From contig OY741282.1 of assembly GCA_963514095.1 (NCBI GenBank), positions 18,264,892 through 18,328,891 on the forward strand: DNA of 64,000 nucleotides, given 5' to 3'. The notes under the pieces are model-generated. The model made no database searches and had not been told where the DNA came from. It saw only the letters and a program-made list of their open reading frames with translations. Source of the stretch: Eutrigla gurnardus (taxonomy: Eukaryota; Chordata; Actinopteri; Perciformes; Triglidae). Both the position numbers and the translations under genes were made by a program. This document shows, in pieces, positions 11,769 through 23,384 of the stretch (positions within the stretch are counted from its first letter, which is position 1; the number at the start of each line of letters is the position of its first letter).

Positions 11769-13731
11769 TTATGTGTAGTAGTCCAACTTGCTCCCTATCG
11801 TCTTGCAGCCTTTGACAGAGAACAGTCTCTCTGATTTGGGGAAATAGACGACATCTCTGGCCACAAGGTCCGCCACTTTCGGGTCGGGCTCGAGTCCTCT
11901 GGCTTCCATCTCCGACATGGCACACTGGACCACGTGGCGGTACTCCAGAGGCAGAAACGGGACAAAAAAGTCCACCAAGTTCTTGTCGATCAAACTTGTA
12001 TGCCACAAGCCACCTATAAGAAACGAGACTTCAGTAAGACAAGGATCACTTTTTTCCACCAAGTCTAGCTTCTGAACGATGACGATAAACAAAAAGGAAC
12101 ATTCATGTATTTTAACGCTCACTTTTCTTGTTGTTGAACACGGATAGAGAGAGCTCTGTTTCCAGATCTTTTAGCTCAATCTCTTCTCGCTGTTGTCCTG
12201 CTTTCCAGAAATCTAAAGCCCTCTTTGTGATGCTCTCCCCTCCAGCATTGCTAGGAGAATTAGAACAAATTAGAATCGGCCTGATTGGGGCAGCAGATGA
12301 CTGCAGTGAACAAGTGTTACGCTTTTACTCCCCAGATTTAAACTGTTTTTATGGGTCAAAGGGAAATTATTGACAGGTCAGACTGGAATTATTTCAGCTT
12401 CTCACCTGAGGAAGATGAAGATGGCTTTCCGATAAGAGACTCCATCCAGCTTGTCGTAGTAGTCCAGGTACGGCTTTATGCTGTCAATCAAGCCGGGATG
12501 CATATCGTCCATCTCATCAAAGATGAACATGGAGTGTGCACAGTTGGTGACGTTGCCTTTGATCCACTGCTGTAACTGAGACTGAAGAGAAACAGTAGAA
12601 CATTCATATAAAAGACCAAACATAAAAAACGCCGCTGTGTTTCCATCTGATCTGGATTCCTCATCGTACCTTGTAGGTTTCAAACTGACTCGAATGTGGG
12701 AAGTGAAGTTCAGACGTGAAAATATGAACAAAGTCGCTGTCCATTCCCTCTTTGTAAATGTTTTCTGCGATCAGCTGACTGACAAAGTTCTTCCCGGTGC
12801 CGGTCCATCCGTGCAGAGAGAGCACCAGGGGCTTCTTGGGGTTGTCGTTGGTCATGAATCCATTCACAGCTCTTAGGATGATGCGTGACGCAATGTGCTG
12901 TCCGAACAGTTTGCTTTCCAGGTCGAGCTCGAGACCTGGAGAGCCCAGAGCACAGAGTCAACGGGGTTAGTGGCTGTAAACACCTGACAGAAACACCTGT
13001 CTCAGCACCTGCATCAGGGTAAATTGCATGAAGTGTATCTGTTGTGATAAATGCCTAAATGTTTAATTGCTGCTGTAACACTGCAATTTATGAATAAAGT
13101 AATCTATCTATCTACAGTAAGAAAATATGTTTGGATTTGGATATAAAAACACAAAGGAATTATTATTATTTTTACTATTTTTGCAAATATTGTTAGAAAG
13201 GTGCACAATATGACCGGGGTGTGAACTAAAAGGGGTCAAAGGTTGCTCATGTAGGTCATATACAGGCATCGGGGGTAAATGGAGACCGTTTTATAGCCAA
13301 TTCAGGTGAGGTGGCTCACCTCGGCCATAAAACCAGGTGTCTGACTGAAATCCTGACCTAAAAGTGTGTGACGGGTGTCTAAAAGGCCCATTCAGGCAAC
13401 CGTTTAGGTTGTTTTTGCTCTCGAATGGCAGTTTCGTTTTCGTCTCCAGACTGTATATAATATATTCTACGTTACAGGTGTGTTTCCCTTTAGCTGGTTG
13501 CTTCCAAACAAACCCTTCACACCGGCATTTAACACGCTGCAAACGCTCACCTGTTTTATTGAAGGCTATCCATTTCGAGTCGCAACTTTCGTGTAAATAA
13601 TTGTAGATGGTCCGTCCCAGAGCCGCCCCGACACCCAGAACCAGCGTTGTTGTGAACGGCTCGAACGTGTTTACCAGCAAACCGGCGGACAAAAACACGA
13701 GCAGCGACACATGGAAGCGTGCAGCGTTCAT
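11769..13731 (-). CDS. torsin-1-like AAA+ ATPase, copy 1
   Basis: Torsins are AAA+ ATPases of the endoplasmic reticulum and nuclear-envelope lumen, activated by LAP1/LULL1-type partners. Exons: 13731-13551, 12935-12670, 12581-12406, 12250-12123, 12013-11769; 996 bases, 331 aa (human TOR1A is 332, also five exons). Residues 1-22 form a hydrophobic signal peptide. Then come EPFTT and a second hydrophobic stretch, FGQHIA, a Walker A GWTGTGKN at about 103-110 (with the torsin-specific Asn), Walker B MFIFDEMDDM, the sensor-1 region FLSNAGG across the exon 3/4 junction, and a C-terminal GCKTIGSKLDYYT with the sensor-2 cysteine. All donors and acceptors are canonical. This copy is the most diverged of the seven. 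Whether it is the orthologue of TOR1A or TOR1B cannot be decided by eye. Confidence 0.93.
13055..13114 (+). repeat. 3' tail of a fish retroposon
   Basis: The sequence ATGAATAAAGTAATC followed by (TATC)n-like repeats is the kind of tail I know from teleost LINE/SINE elements. Only the end is recognisable. It lies in intron 1 of torsin copy 1. Confidence 0.4.
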
Positions 13732-14100
13732 CGTGGGGGAAAAAACACCACTTTAAATCCCTACAGTCGTTATTGTACGTGAAAGCGACGTAATATCGCA
13801 GGAACGAACTGCGCTAAACCCCGAGCTAACTAGCTAGCATCTCTCTACAACGGGGAACTTCCTTGTACGTCACAAATCACGCGACGGGCTCTGTGCAATC
13901 ACAAACACGCGACAAACAAAACCAACACAGCGACAAACAAAACCGACAAACAAAACTAACACAGCGACAAACAAAATTGATGAAATCTGCTGTAATTAAA
14001 TTCTGTCATGCAAAATGTTTCATTCACAAGAATATAATCCCGAAGTCATTCCCCAAATGTATTGTTTTCACGAGTGAGTTTAAAATATACAAGTATATAA

Positions 14101-14154
14101 AAGAAGAAGAAGAAGAAGAAGAAGAAGAAGAAGAAGAAGCAGAAGAAGAAGAAG
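14101..14154. repeat. (GAA)n microsatellite
   Basis: About 17 near-perfect AAG/GAA triplets with one CAG interruption. It lies between exon 1 of torsin copy 1 and the separate upstream torsin first exon. Confidence 0.95.
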
Positions 14155-14281
14155 GTGGTACTTTTAGCTAACGGCTAACGGTAAACCGTTCGCTGATATT
14201 AGCTAGCTTATATACATTAGCGGAATACATCGCAAACTATGTGGCTAATGAGTTAGCTCGATATATATACGTTTGTGTTAC

Positions 14282-14480
14282 CTGTCCTGTTGAAGGAAAT
14301 CCACTCGGGACGGCAGCACTCGTGGAAGTAGTAGAAAATGTTCTGGTAGCTGGCTAAGAACCCGGTGAGAGCCGCGGCCATGCCCACCGCGATGCTGGTG
14401 CTAATGGGCTCGATGGCCTCCGTCATGCCGGAGCAGACGAGCATCAGCAGCAGCAGGACGTGTCGCTTCCTCGGGATCAT
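14282..14480 (-). CDS. separate torsin first exon (alternative exon 1 or remnant)
   Basis: ATG at 14480 opens a frame beginning MIPRKRHVLLLLMLVCSG, followed by EPISTSIAVG, a second hydrophobic segment and FHECCRPEW. It ends FNRTG at a consensus donor (boundary 14282/14281). Length is 199 bases, ending in phase 1 exactly like exon 1 of the other copies, so it could splice to exon 2 at 12935 and give a 337-aa torsin. It has the EPIS and ECC signatures of mammalian torsinA, which the exon 1 of copies 1-7 has lost or altered. No exons 2-5 of its own lie between it and copy 1. It is either an alternative first exon of copy 1 or the last piece of a deleted gene. Confidence 0.8.
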
Positions 14481-15077
14481 TTCTGTGGAATCAGCGCTTC
14501 TTCAAACTTCGGTTAGTTTTGGAAATCTAAGTCAAAGGGCAGTGTGTGTGTGTGTGTGTGTCAACAGTGCAGACTGCTGCTGGTAGCGGAGAGACGCTGT
14601 GGTTGTCATGCACACGCGCGATGACGTCAGAAAACAAACGTTCACCTGAGGATAAGCGAAGTTCTATCCCCAGATTTATTTATTTTTTATTTTTTTCTAA
14701 ATGTATTGTCAAGTCAGTTTTATGTTGAGTACATGTCTGGTCTGCTGTAAAATAAATTATTAAATAAAGTTTGTTATTTAAAAAAAAATGAACAAATAAA
14801 TAAATAAAAAAATTAGCGAAGTTTACAGAGAGATATAAAAAAGGGACATTGATGTGAACTGCTCATTTTGTCAAATGCATCCTCAAGATTTATGATAGAT
14901 ATATGTACATTTATTTTTCAATATATCGACTCTGAATTTTCCCTTACATATGATATATATATATAAATAATGCACGACTATGTTCTTACCTATAGCGCTT
15001 TGATCATAGCACTGTTGTACTGAATGTATCCTTGCCGAACAGCAACTACACTGGTTTCAACTTTTTTGCTCTTTATC
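14481..15077. other. flank of the separate first exon
   Basis: Contains a short (TG)n run (14541-14561), a segment from about 14567 to 14790 that is homologous to 53990-54200 at the other end of the array, and an AATAAA followed by an A-rich run near 14764-14788. The rest is AT-rich. No coding sequence is seen. Confidence 0.55.
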
Positions 15078-18000
15078 AGCAATATGTTGCGGTTTCTTTC
15101 AAATCTTCATAATGTACACAGAATTATTCCACTTTACCTCTTCTTTATTTTAGCATTGGGCCTAGTGTTGCACTTTGTACAGTAGTGTTAAGCAGTAGTG
15201 TTATTTACACAGCTATTTCAGTCCAAGTTTTTTAACCTGCCAAATGTTGGTCACCGATCGCATTTAGTGAGTGAGAATATTTTAGTTCAAAGGGTATTTA
15301 AATGGATTAAACTCCAGTTTCACAACTACACTTCCCGACAGTGATATTATTGTGCACCTACAAATAGACATGTTATTCACTTTCGTTCCCTGGACTGACA
15401 GGTCAAACTGGAATGATTACAGATTTTCACCTGAGGAAGTTCATGGTCCCTTCACGTTTTATTTTGTGAATTGTTTGTGTGGTGTGTACAGCAAAGAAGT
15501 GTGCTAGTGTCGACTTTCCAGTCAGATTCTTCAGAAACCAACACAACATTTCCTTCCATCACAATATAATATATGACTTCCCCCTCATTAAAAACAAAAT
15601 AAAGAGCAGCGTGGCTTAAAAAGAACTTTTTAGCTGAATTTTAAATCAAAGTTATTGGATAATCAACCACTCTGATTAAACATCACCACCAGAATTTAGA
15701 ATTCTGAAGTGTTTGCATTTAAAAACATATAAAATAATTATTAATTATATAAAATGTTGGTCCTGAATTCATAAACAGTGTCCAAATGCTGCCATAGAGT
15801 CCAGTCACGGTGTAAATAAGATCAGAACTGTAAGGCAAATATTACATCTTGGAAATATTTCACTATGGACTCATCATTATCAATTACAGTAAATTACTGA
15901 TATATACACAACAAAATCTTACATAGAAAACTCACCAATTTAACTATGAAAGTGCAAAAATATCTTGCTGATGTAACTGTCAATATGATCACCGAGGCCA
16001 ATATCAACTGCTGATGAACTCCGATGTGCAAAATAAAAAAATAATTTAGGCAGGTTTTCCATTGATCAATATATATCAAGCACACATTTGAAAAAGCAAA
16101 TGCAAAAACAGCAACATAACAGGAGGAAACAGACAGGAAACAAGACCACCTCCGAGCTGTGCAGTGATATAAAGTGGCAACCATGACTTAGAAAGGATAG
16201 CATTCCAGTCTTAATTCTCATTCAAAAGGTGCAGTTCTCCTTCATCATCAAGTGATATTTTCTTTTAAAAAAGTGCACATCAGATACCGACATTATGTGT
16301 AGTAGTCCAACTTGCTCCCTATGGTCTTGCAGCCTGTGACAGAGAACAGTCTCTCTGATTTGGGGAAATAGACGACATTTCTGGCCACATCGGCTGCCAC
16401 TTTTGGGTCGGGCTCAAGTCCTCTGGCTTTCATCTCCGACATGACACACTGGACCACGTGGCGGTACTCCAGAGGCAGAACCGGGACGAAAATGTCCACC
16501 AAGTTATTGTCGATCAAACTTGAATGCCACAAGCCACCTATAAGAAACGAGACTTCAGTAAGACAAGGATCACGTTTTTAGTATTCAACAAAATAAAGCA
16601 TTAATATATTTTAATACTGACTGTTCTTATTGTTGAACACCGCTACAGAGAGCTCCGTTTCCAGATCTTTTAGCTCGATCGCTTCTCGATCTTTTCCTGC
16701 TTTCCAGGAATCTAAAGCCACCTGTATGATGCTATCCCCTCCAGCATTGCTAGGAGGGATATTAGAAATGGGGAACGAATTAGAATTGGCCTCCGATTGG
16801 GGCAGAGAATGATTGTAGCGCTGTATTCTGGAAAATGATTGACAGGTCCGAATTATTTCAGCTTCTCACCTGAGGAAGATGAAGATGGCTTTCCGATAAG
16901 AGACTCCATCCAGGTTGTCGTAGTAGTCCAGGTACGGCGTGATGCTGTCAATCAAGCCGGGAGGCATCTTGTCCATCTCATCAAAGATGAACATGGAGCG
17001 TGCACAGTTGGTGACGTTGCCTTTGATCCACTGCTGTAACTCAGACTGAAGAGGAACAGTCCAAACATAAAATGTCTGCATGTTTTCATTGAAAGTAACT
17101 GGATTCTATCTGACCTGGATTCATCATCATACCTTGTAGGTTTCAAATTGACTCGAATGTGGGAAGTGAAGTGGAGACGTAAATAAATGGACAAAGTTGC
17201 TGCCCAGTCCCTCTTTGTAAATGTTTTCAGCGATCAGCTGAGTAATGAAGTTCTTCCCGCTGCCGGGCCATCCGTGCAGAGAGAGCACCAGGGGCTTCTT
17301 CAGGTTGTCGCGCATGGATCCAGTCACAGCTTTCAGGACAACGCGTGACGCAATGTGCTGTCCGAACAATTTGTTTTTCAGGTCAGCCTCGAGACCTGGA
17401 GAGTCCAGAGCACAGAGTCAACGGGGTTAATGGCTGCAAACACTTTCCCTTATGGATAATGAGTTATTCTCAGACGGACAGCACTTTCTGCATCGTGTGA
17501 GTGATGAAAATACAGTGCTTGATAGTCTCGACAAATATCTTTTTTTTTTAGACCTATATGTTGGCATAGACGGTTGCACATATTTAGAGGTCAACATATG
17601 AGCAGATTCATTTTTATAGGCTATCATTGTAATCTATCAAATTATTTTTGCGCATTTGTAGTCATTTTTGCTCCATTTATAAAGGAAAAAAAAGTCAAAC
17701 TTTTGTCCTCATAACAGCAAAGTGAAATAATCAAGGTGAAAAAACCGAAACCATAGCACCATCACTTTCGTTTCTCAGTAAGTATCGTTACAAGGGTTTG
17801 TCCCATTAACGGGTCGCTCTTAAACAAACTCTATACAAACTACTTTACACGCTGATGAAAATGCTCACCTGTTTGGTTGAAGGCTATCCATGTCGAATCA
17901 CATTTTTCATAAGATTTCCAAGCCTTATAATATTTGTATGCCGCCCCCCCCACAGCCGCACCGACACCCACAACCGCCGCCGCCGTTGTGATCGGCTCCA

Positions 18001-18292
18001 GCGTGTTTACCGGCAAACCGGCGGACGAAAACACGAGCAGCAACAGATGGAAGCGAGCAGCGTCCATCGTGGAAAACCCACCACACTTTAAATCCCTACA
18101 GTCGGTGTTGTTGCTGTGGGTGGAAGCGACGGTGCAGCTATCATGGGACGAATGAACTATGCTAAAAAAAACAATCAATCTGGACTAACCAGACTGACTT
18201 CTTTGTACGTCACAAACACGCAACAAACAAACACGACGAGCTCTGTTCAATCACAAACATGCGAAATGTTTGACAACTGGCAATCTAAAAAA
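15078..18292 (-). repeat. torsin repeat unit 2 (no Harbinger insertion)
   Basis: Begins at CAGCAATATGTTGCGG, the point at which the Harbinger copies end in units 3-7, and runs through torsin copy 2 to the hAT insertion. It carries the same 3' flank as the later units, including a fragment of about 50 bases of the torsin intron 3/exon 3 boundary near 15396-15440 that is now followed by unrelated sequence. Because it lacks Harbinger, it represents the state before that element entered the amplified unit. Confidence 0.75.
16293..18067 (-). CDS. torsin-1-like AAA+ ATPase, copy 2
   Basis: Exons 18067-17869, 17395-17133, 17045-16870, 16749-16622, 16537-16293; 1011 bases, 336 aa, all in phase with canonical splice sites. 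It starts MDAARFHLLLLVFSSAG (signal peptide), followed by a Val/Gly/Ala-rich hydrophobic segment encoded partly by a C8 run. Walker A is GWPGSGKN, Walker B is FDEMDKM, and the C terminus is GCKTIGSKLDYYT. Exon 2 is of the shorter class with SMRDNLKK (also in copies 5 and 6), one residue shorter than the GFMTNDNPKK class. The hAT insertion lies about 225 bases upstream of the ATG and may have separated the gene from distal promoter sequence. Confidence 0.93.
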
Positions 18293-18502
18293 AGTGGCCC
18301 ATAGGGGGCGCTGGGGCTCCGCCCCACCAGCTGTAGAGGGGATATTTTTTGCGTTTTGTTTTTTTAATCAATGTCAGTTTTACTTAATAGTGTGTGTGTG
18401 GGTGTGCCTACATGCAATTTAAATCATTTAAACAACATTTCCACTAACTGACACTCATTAAACAGTGAATTTCCACTGACAAACAGTGTATCATTCTCTC
18501 AT

Positions 18503-18524
18503 GGGGCGCTCGGCAAAGCGCCCC
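18503..18524. repeat. subterminal perfect hairpin in the hAT element
   Basis: GGGGCGCT, a 6-base loop, then AGCGCCCC. The same GGGGCGCT motif appears near the left tip (about 18304) and at 18617, so it may be a transposase binding motif. That role is inferred. Confidence 0.6.
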
Positions 18525-18764
18525 TGACTTGCAGCTAAATAGCCAATCCGGTTATGGTTGCTAGGTGAAAATGATGAATAATTGGCCTATCAACGCCGCA
18601 AAATTTAACGCCTGTGGGGCGCTGGAAATGTAGCCCCAACTGCTACGTAAAATGCGTGAACGTTTAGGATTGCTAGAGCTACGTGAGGAGCCAGCGAACG
18701 TTTTTTTCGTAGTGCGACTCCCAGACTCGGTCCGGAGGGAAAAAAATACGACGACGAGGAAGAG

Positions 18765-21700
18765 ATGATGGCGGAGGTAACAACTGGAGTTCAAGAGCAG
18801 CAGCGTTCACCAAATTCGGTGAAATCATTATTAATGTACCCTTTTGCGAGACGGACGACGGAGGAAAAACTTATGGTTAAGGAGCTGGGACCCGACAAGC
18901 CTGAAATCAACATTTCCCAGCAAACCAAGGAGAAAGATAAGTTGTACAAACGGAGTTTTTGTCGGAGCTGGTTCGACCGTAAGGCGTGGCTGGCAGGTTG
19001 TGGAGCAACCAACGCACTTTTCTGTTTCCCCTGTATCCTCTTCAGAAGCGACAAATGTGATTCGACTTGGACAAAGACTGGACTAACTGATTTAAAGCAC
19101 CTTTCCGAACGGATCAAGAAGCAAGAGAGATCCAAAGTTCACATGGAAAACTGCGTTAAGCTAGCTGTGTTCGGAAAGATTAGCATAGCAACGCAGCTAG
19201 ATGACGGGCACCGCATTGCTGTAAGAAGGCACAATGAAGAGGTAGATAAAAACCGCAATATTTTATCTAAGATCATCAATTGTGTGAAATTTTGTGGTGC
19301 TTTTGAATTGGCAATGCGGGGACATGATGAAAGGGATTCCTCACACAACGCCGGAATATTCAGAGGTTTAGTCGACTTAATGGCATCCATTGATCGGGAC
19401 CTGAGGGAGCACCTTGAACATGCGACCGTATTTAAAGGCACCTCGAAGACAGTTCAGAACGAGCTCCTGGACTGTATGCTGGCAGTTCTGAGAGAACAGA
19501 TCTTAGATGAAGTGAAGACAGCGGGGTTTTTATCGATCCAAGCTGATGAGACTACTGACATCTCCACACACTGTCAGCTAGTCCTCGTACTGAGATACAT
19601 GGATGGACGCAACAATATACAGGAGCGCTTCTATGAATTCATCAAGCTACCCAACAGCTGTGCGGATTCAATAGCCGGTGCCTTATTAGAGAGACTGCAC
19701 AGCATCCTTCCCGAGGGACAAGAAAAAAAGTTGATCGCCCAGGCATATGATGGGGCAGCGGTAATGAGGGGTGCCACTGGAGGAGTGCAGCGAAAGGTAC
19801 AGGACATCTATGCAAACGCTCACTACATTCACTGTTATGCCCATCAGTTAAACCTGGTAATGCAGCAGGCAACCTCCCACATCCCTCAGATCAGTCACTT
19901 TTTTGCTGATATGGGGGGATTTGCTTCTTTTTTCTCAAAATCGAGCAAGAGAACTGCAGTGCTAGATGAGATGGTGGCACACCGACTTCCAAGTGCATCG
20001 TCAACACGTTTGAACTTCAACAGTCGTGCAGTCAACACAGTCTATGAGCACAAGAATGATCTGGTGAAGTGTTTTCAGACCATCCGGAACAGTGAAGAGT
20101 TTGGTGGCCCTACGAAGAGAGAGGCTGGAGGCTATGTGAGAATGCTGGAAGATGAAGCTTTCTGTTTTTTCCTAGCCTTGTTCCATAAGATCATGCCACA
20201 TGTAGACATGCTGTATAATCAGCTCCAGAAGAGAAACATCGATGCTGTCTACATCGCAGGAATCACCCAGACATTCTTTAACCGCATGCAGGCTATCAGG
20301 TATGTTAAATGCATTATTATGTAGCCTAGCCTAATTGTTAATTCTCTGCATAAATTATGTGTAGCCTTAAATGCTTATACACTACTCACATAGACAAGAA
20401 TATCCTTATAAAAAGTTCATGCTATTCTTTTCTATTGTTCTTCTATGTTCATGATATTCTACCATGAAAGCAGGGCATTTAAGTAGAAGGATGTAATGGT
20501 AATTTCTTTATCTCAAACAAGAGCTAACAACAGTGGTGGCTATACCACAACAAAAAATCTCAATGTCTCAATAACTTGATCAATTTTAAAGTGATGATGT
20601 CAAAATTTGAACATCAAGATGAAGAGGACTGTTTGAATACAAATTGTCATTGAACCAGAACATTTAGAGGTTCAATGACAACTGAACCACTAAATCAGAC
20701 AGGTGTTGTGATTTTGGTTAATCACCTTGTTACAGAACAGCATGTTATTCAATAAGAACAGAAACATTGAACATTGGACATGTGCATTCAAAAGTTTAGA
20801 GAAGGTTTACTTAAGTTCACCTGTAAAGGTTATAGTGCATTTTACATGCATTCTGAAATTTAATCCAAAAGCCAAACATCCCTAACTTTTTGTGAGTAGT
20901 GTATGTCATCTTATTCAAATAATTAATTTATCTGTGAAGTTTAGATGAACTATAATTGCCAGTAATTATTACAACCTTGGGTTTGGTTATTACATCCCTA
21001 AACAGTTTTCACAACTGACTCATAAAACTTATGTATTGGATCAGGGAGGCTGTTCCTAATCTGGTTGAGGATGAGGAGTACAGGGGACCTGTTCAGGAGC
21101 CACCCACAAAGAAACGGAGAACATTGGGACAAGACACGCAGCACCATTTGGCACTGGAGGTAAGCACTTGCCTACACACACAGAGGAACAGAGACATCAT
21201 CAAATAAAATCTAATGAAGATGCTCGCCACTTGATATAGTTGTCCAGACTCAAATGTATATTGCCATATGATATCTATGAATAATTACAGTTAACCATTT
21301 TGGTTTATTACACAATATAGGCTAGCTATTCAGAACATTGATTGTAGTGAGACATGTGAAGACCTAATTCTTTCCCTTTTTTAAATTTGTATATTATCGC
21401 ATAGGTATGTGACACCATCATGAGCCATGCCAAGGAGAGGTTTTCTTTCACCAAGCACCTCATCAGCGCCACTCTCTTGCAAGGAGACTTGTTCCAACAA
21501 CACAGCAGAAAGTTCCCAGATTCAGCGCTGGAAACCACGGTGGAAGCCTATCCCTCATTGGACAAGGCCAGACTTAAAACAGAACTGTCCCTGATCTACG
21601 AGAATGAGGAGTTCCGGAGTTGCAAAGGTGCACTGGCTCTCTATCAGGTTTTGATGGAAAACAACCTTGGAGAAACATTCACTGAAACTGTAAGTCTTCT

Positions 21701-21932
21701 CAACATCATCATCACAACACCAATGACAACAGCAGAGTCTGAAAGGTGCTTCTCTACCTTAAAGAGGATAAAAACGTTCCTTAGGAACACTATGTCACAA
21801 GATCGGCTCAACGCTCTGGCTATGCTCTCCATCGAGAAGAAAATGACAAAAGACATTCCTGATTTCAACAGTAGGGTCATTAAAAAATTTGCCTCTCAAA
21901 AAGAAAGACGAGCAAAATTCTTGTACAAATAA
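18765..21932 (+). CDS. hAT transposase, three exons (ZMYM1-like family)
   Basis: Catalyses cut-and-paste transposition of the surrounding element. Exons 18765-20299, 21045-21159 and 21405-21932, joined by canonical GT..AG introns of 745 and 245 bases. They add up to 2178 bases with no stop, 725 aa. Domains in order: N-terminal TTF/BED-like zinc finger with Cys residues in the segments RSFCRSWF and NALFCFPC (about 60-100); a DUF4371-like RNase H-fold core with QADETTDIS (first Asp), YDGAAVMRG (second Asp) and HYIHCYAHQLNLV (C..H motif); and a C-terminal hAT dimerisation domain (TPMTTAESERCFSTLKRI) in exon 3. It resembles proteins annotated in fish as zinc finger MYM-type protein 1-like. No disabling change is seen, so recent activity is possible. 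Confidence 0.92.
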
Positions 21933-22671
21933 AACCGAGAGAGAGACAAACACACACACACAGAGAAACAGAGACACAGAGGAACAGAGAACCACAGAGA
22001 CACACAGAGGAAGAGAGAGAGAAACAGAGACACAGAGGACGAGAAAGAGAGAGAGAGACACACAGAGGAACAGAGTGTCTTTTAAGTTTATTTTACATTC
22101 AATGGGCAATATGTAATAATATTATAGTATTATATGTAATAGTAATATAGTTGTGGAGACTGCTTTGTTGTTTCTCTCAGGCTGTGACATGCAATGACAA
22201 ATGTTGCTGCTTCTATGGCACTGATGCTGTTTTCTCCAAGTAAATGTTGCATTTTTTCTTGATTAGAGAGGGTATTAATTTCATCAGTTTATGTTTAATT
22301 TTTGAACTTGGTTCTCAATTCTTTGTATATGTCACATCTTAATAGGAAATGTTTTGTTTCATTCTCTCCATACAATAATTCAACCCACACTCACTCACTC
22401 ATTCACTCACACACTGTTGATTTGTATAGATTCAGCTGAAATCATACCCTTGTTGTGAATTTATCCCTTGATTGTATTGTATAGTATTTGATAGTATAAA
22501 GTCTAATATAGCTGTAAGTTGTTACTTTTTCTGTGAAACTGTGAAATTAAATTATTATTGTGGAACTGTAGTCATTTTCCGACTGTTCATTTGAATGCTT
22601 ATGCTAGATTAGGCAGGGAAATCTGTTGGCACACCAGCCCCACCAAAAAAAATTTTCACCAGCCGCCACTG
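21933..22671 (+). other. 3' region of the hAT element
   Basis: A GA/CA-rich simple stretch (21933-22080) is followed by AT-rich sequence up to the right terminus. Its short open frames come from the simple repeat. Nothing else is recognised. Confidence 0.6.
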
Positions 22672-23335
22672 CTATTAGCATTAGCATTTACTTACTTGTT
22701 TAGCTAACGCAAGATGCAAATAAATGCGAACTAACGTTAAAACCGTTCGCTGATATTAGCTAGTTTACTATGAAGGTATTATTGGTGCAAAAGGTTTGAG
22801 CACCTGTAACAGTGGAATTTGTAGTTGTGACAGTGATTGTGTATGTGTATCAGTACATTTGAAGTCACAGACTCTATGAGTTGTGTACTTGTAGATTTTT
22901 TTTCTCTCCACAAATACAACACAACACTTACACATTCACAAATTCTTAATTACAGGTGCACAAATCCTATTTTACAAGTCACAGATTAAAAAACTGACAC
23001 GCTCACATTTTTGCTCCTATTGTTATAGTAGGCTATATTTGGTGGAAAACATATTTGTGTACCTGTATCAGACAATGTGAAGTTGTGGACAAAATTTGAA
23101 TGTGTGCAAATCTGAATGTGAACTTGTGTAATAAATGTTCAATGTATGTAAAATAATTTCCCACGAAAATATTTGTGTTCTTTTAAAACACAAACACAAA
23201 TCGAGAAGTACAACTGCGCAAGTACACCTACAAATCACAAATCCCACCTCCACTGAGATATGTGGAGCAAAACGATCTGTGCATTCAGTCTATGGTGCAA
23301 AAGGCGGGTGCTGATCTGAGAGCGACTGATCCCAC

Positions 23336-23378
23336 AGCCAATCAGAGTAGAGGGGCTTTTTCCCCCACAGCCAATCAG
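23336..23378 (+). promoter_or_regulatory. paired CCAAT boxes in the repeat unit
   Basis: AGCCAATCAG occurs at 23336-23345 and 23369-23378, 33 bases apart, with a GC-rich spacer. The pair recurs in units 4-7 (near 28280, 33500, 39275 and 49192). The motif matches the NF-Y consensus. Whether it drives any transcript is unknown. Confidence 0.4.
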
Positions 23379-23384
23379 AGGAGA

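Larger units (their letters stand above)
18293..22671 (+). mobile_element. hAT-superfamily DNA transposon, apparently full length
   Basis: The insertion interrupts the repeat-unit sequence AAAAAAAGTG/TATTAGC, which is continuous in other units. The right end, read inward, is CAGTGGCGGCTGGTG, a typical hAT terminus. The left end reads AGTGGCCCATAGG, so the inverted repeat is short (about AGTGGC) and lacks the first C. I could not find a clean 8-bp target duplication, so the left boundary is approximate. Inside are a perfect hairpin (18503-18524), the transposase gene (18765-21932) and a GA-rich 3' region (21930-22080). Confidence 0.85.

Noticed and set aside
12351..12575. Plus-strand frames beginning near each torsin exon 3 (FSFSPEEDEDGFPIRDS)
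   Set aside because: Antisense shadow of torsin exon 3 and its donor; repeated in all copies because the exon is conserved.
13863..14171. Plus-strand frame with a poly-Glu tail
   Set aside because: Created by the (GAA)n microsatellite; no other coding evidence.
15894..16184. 96-aa minus-strand frame recurring in units 2 and 5
   Set aside because: It lies in the torsin 3' flank and is broken in units 3, 4, 6 and 7. It has no domain, and its open state follows from near-identical repeat DNA.
21795..22116. Frames on both strands with CVSVSL and RERETQRN repeats
   Set aside because: Simple GA/CA repeat at the end of the hAT element; the real frame ends at 21932.
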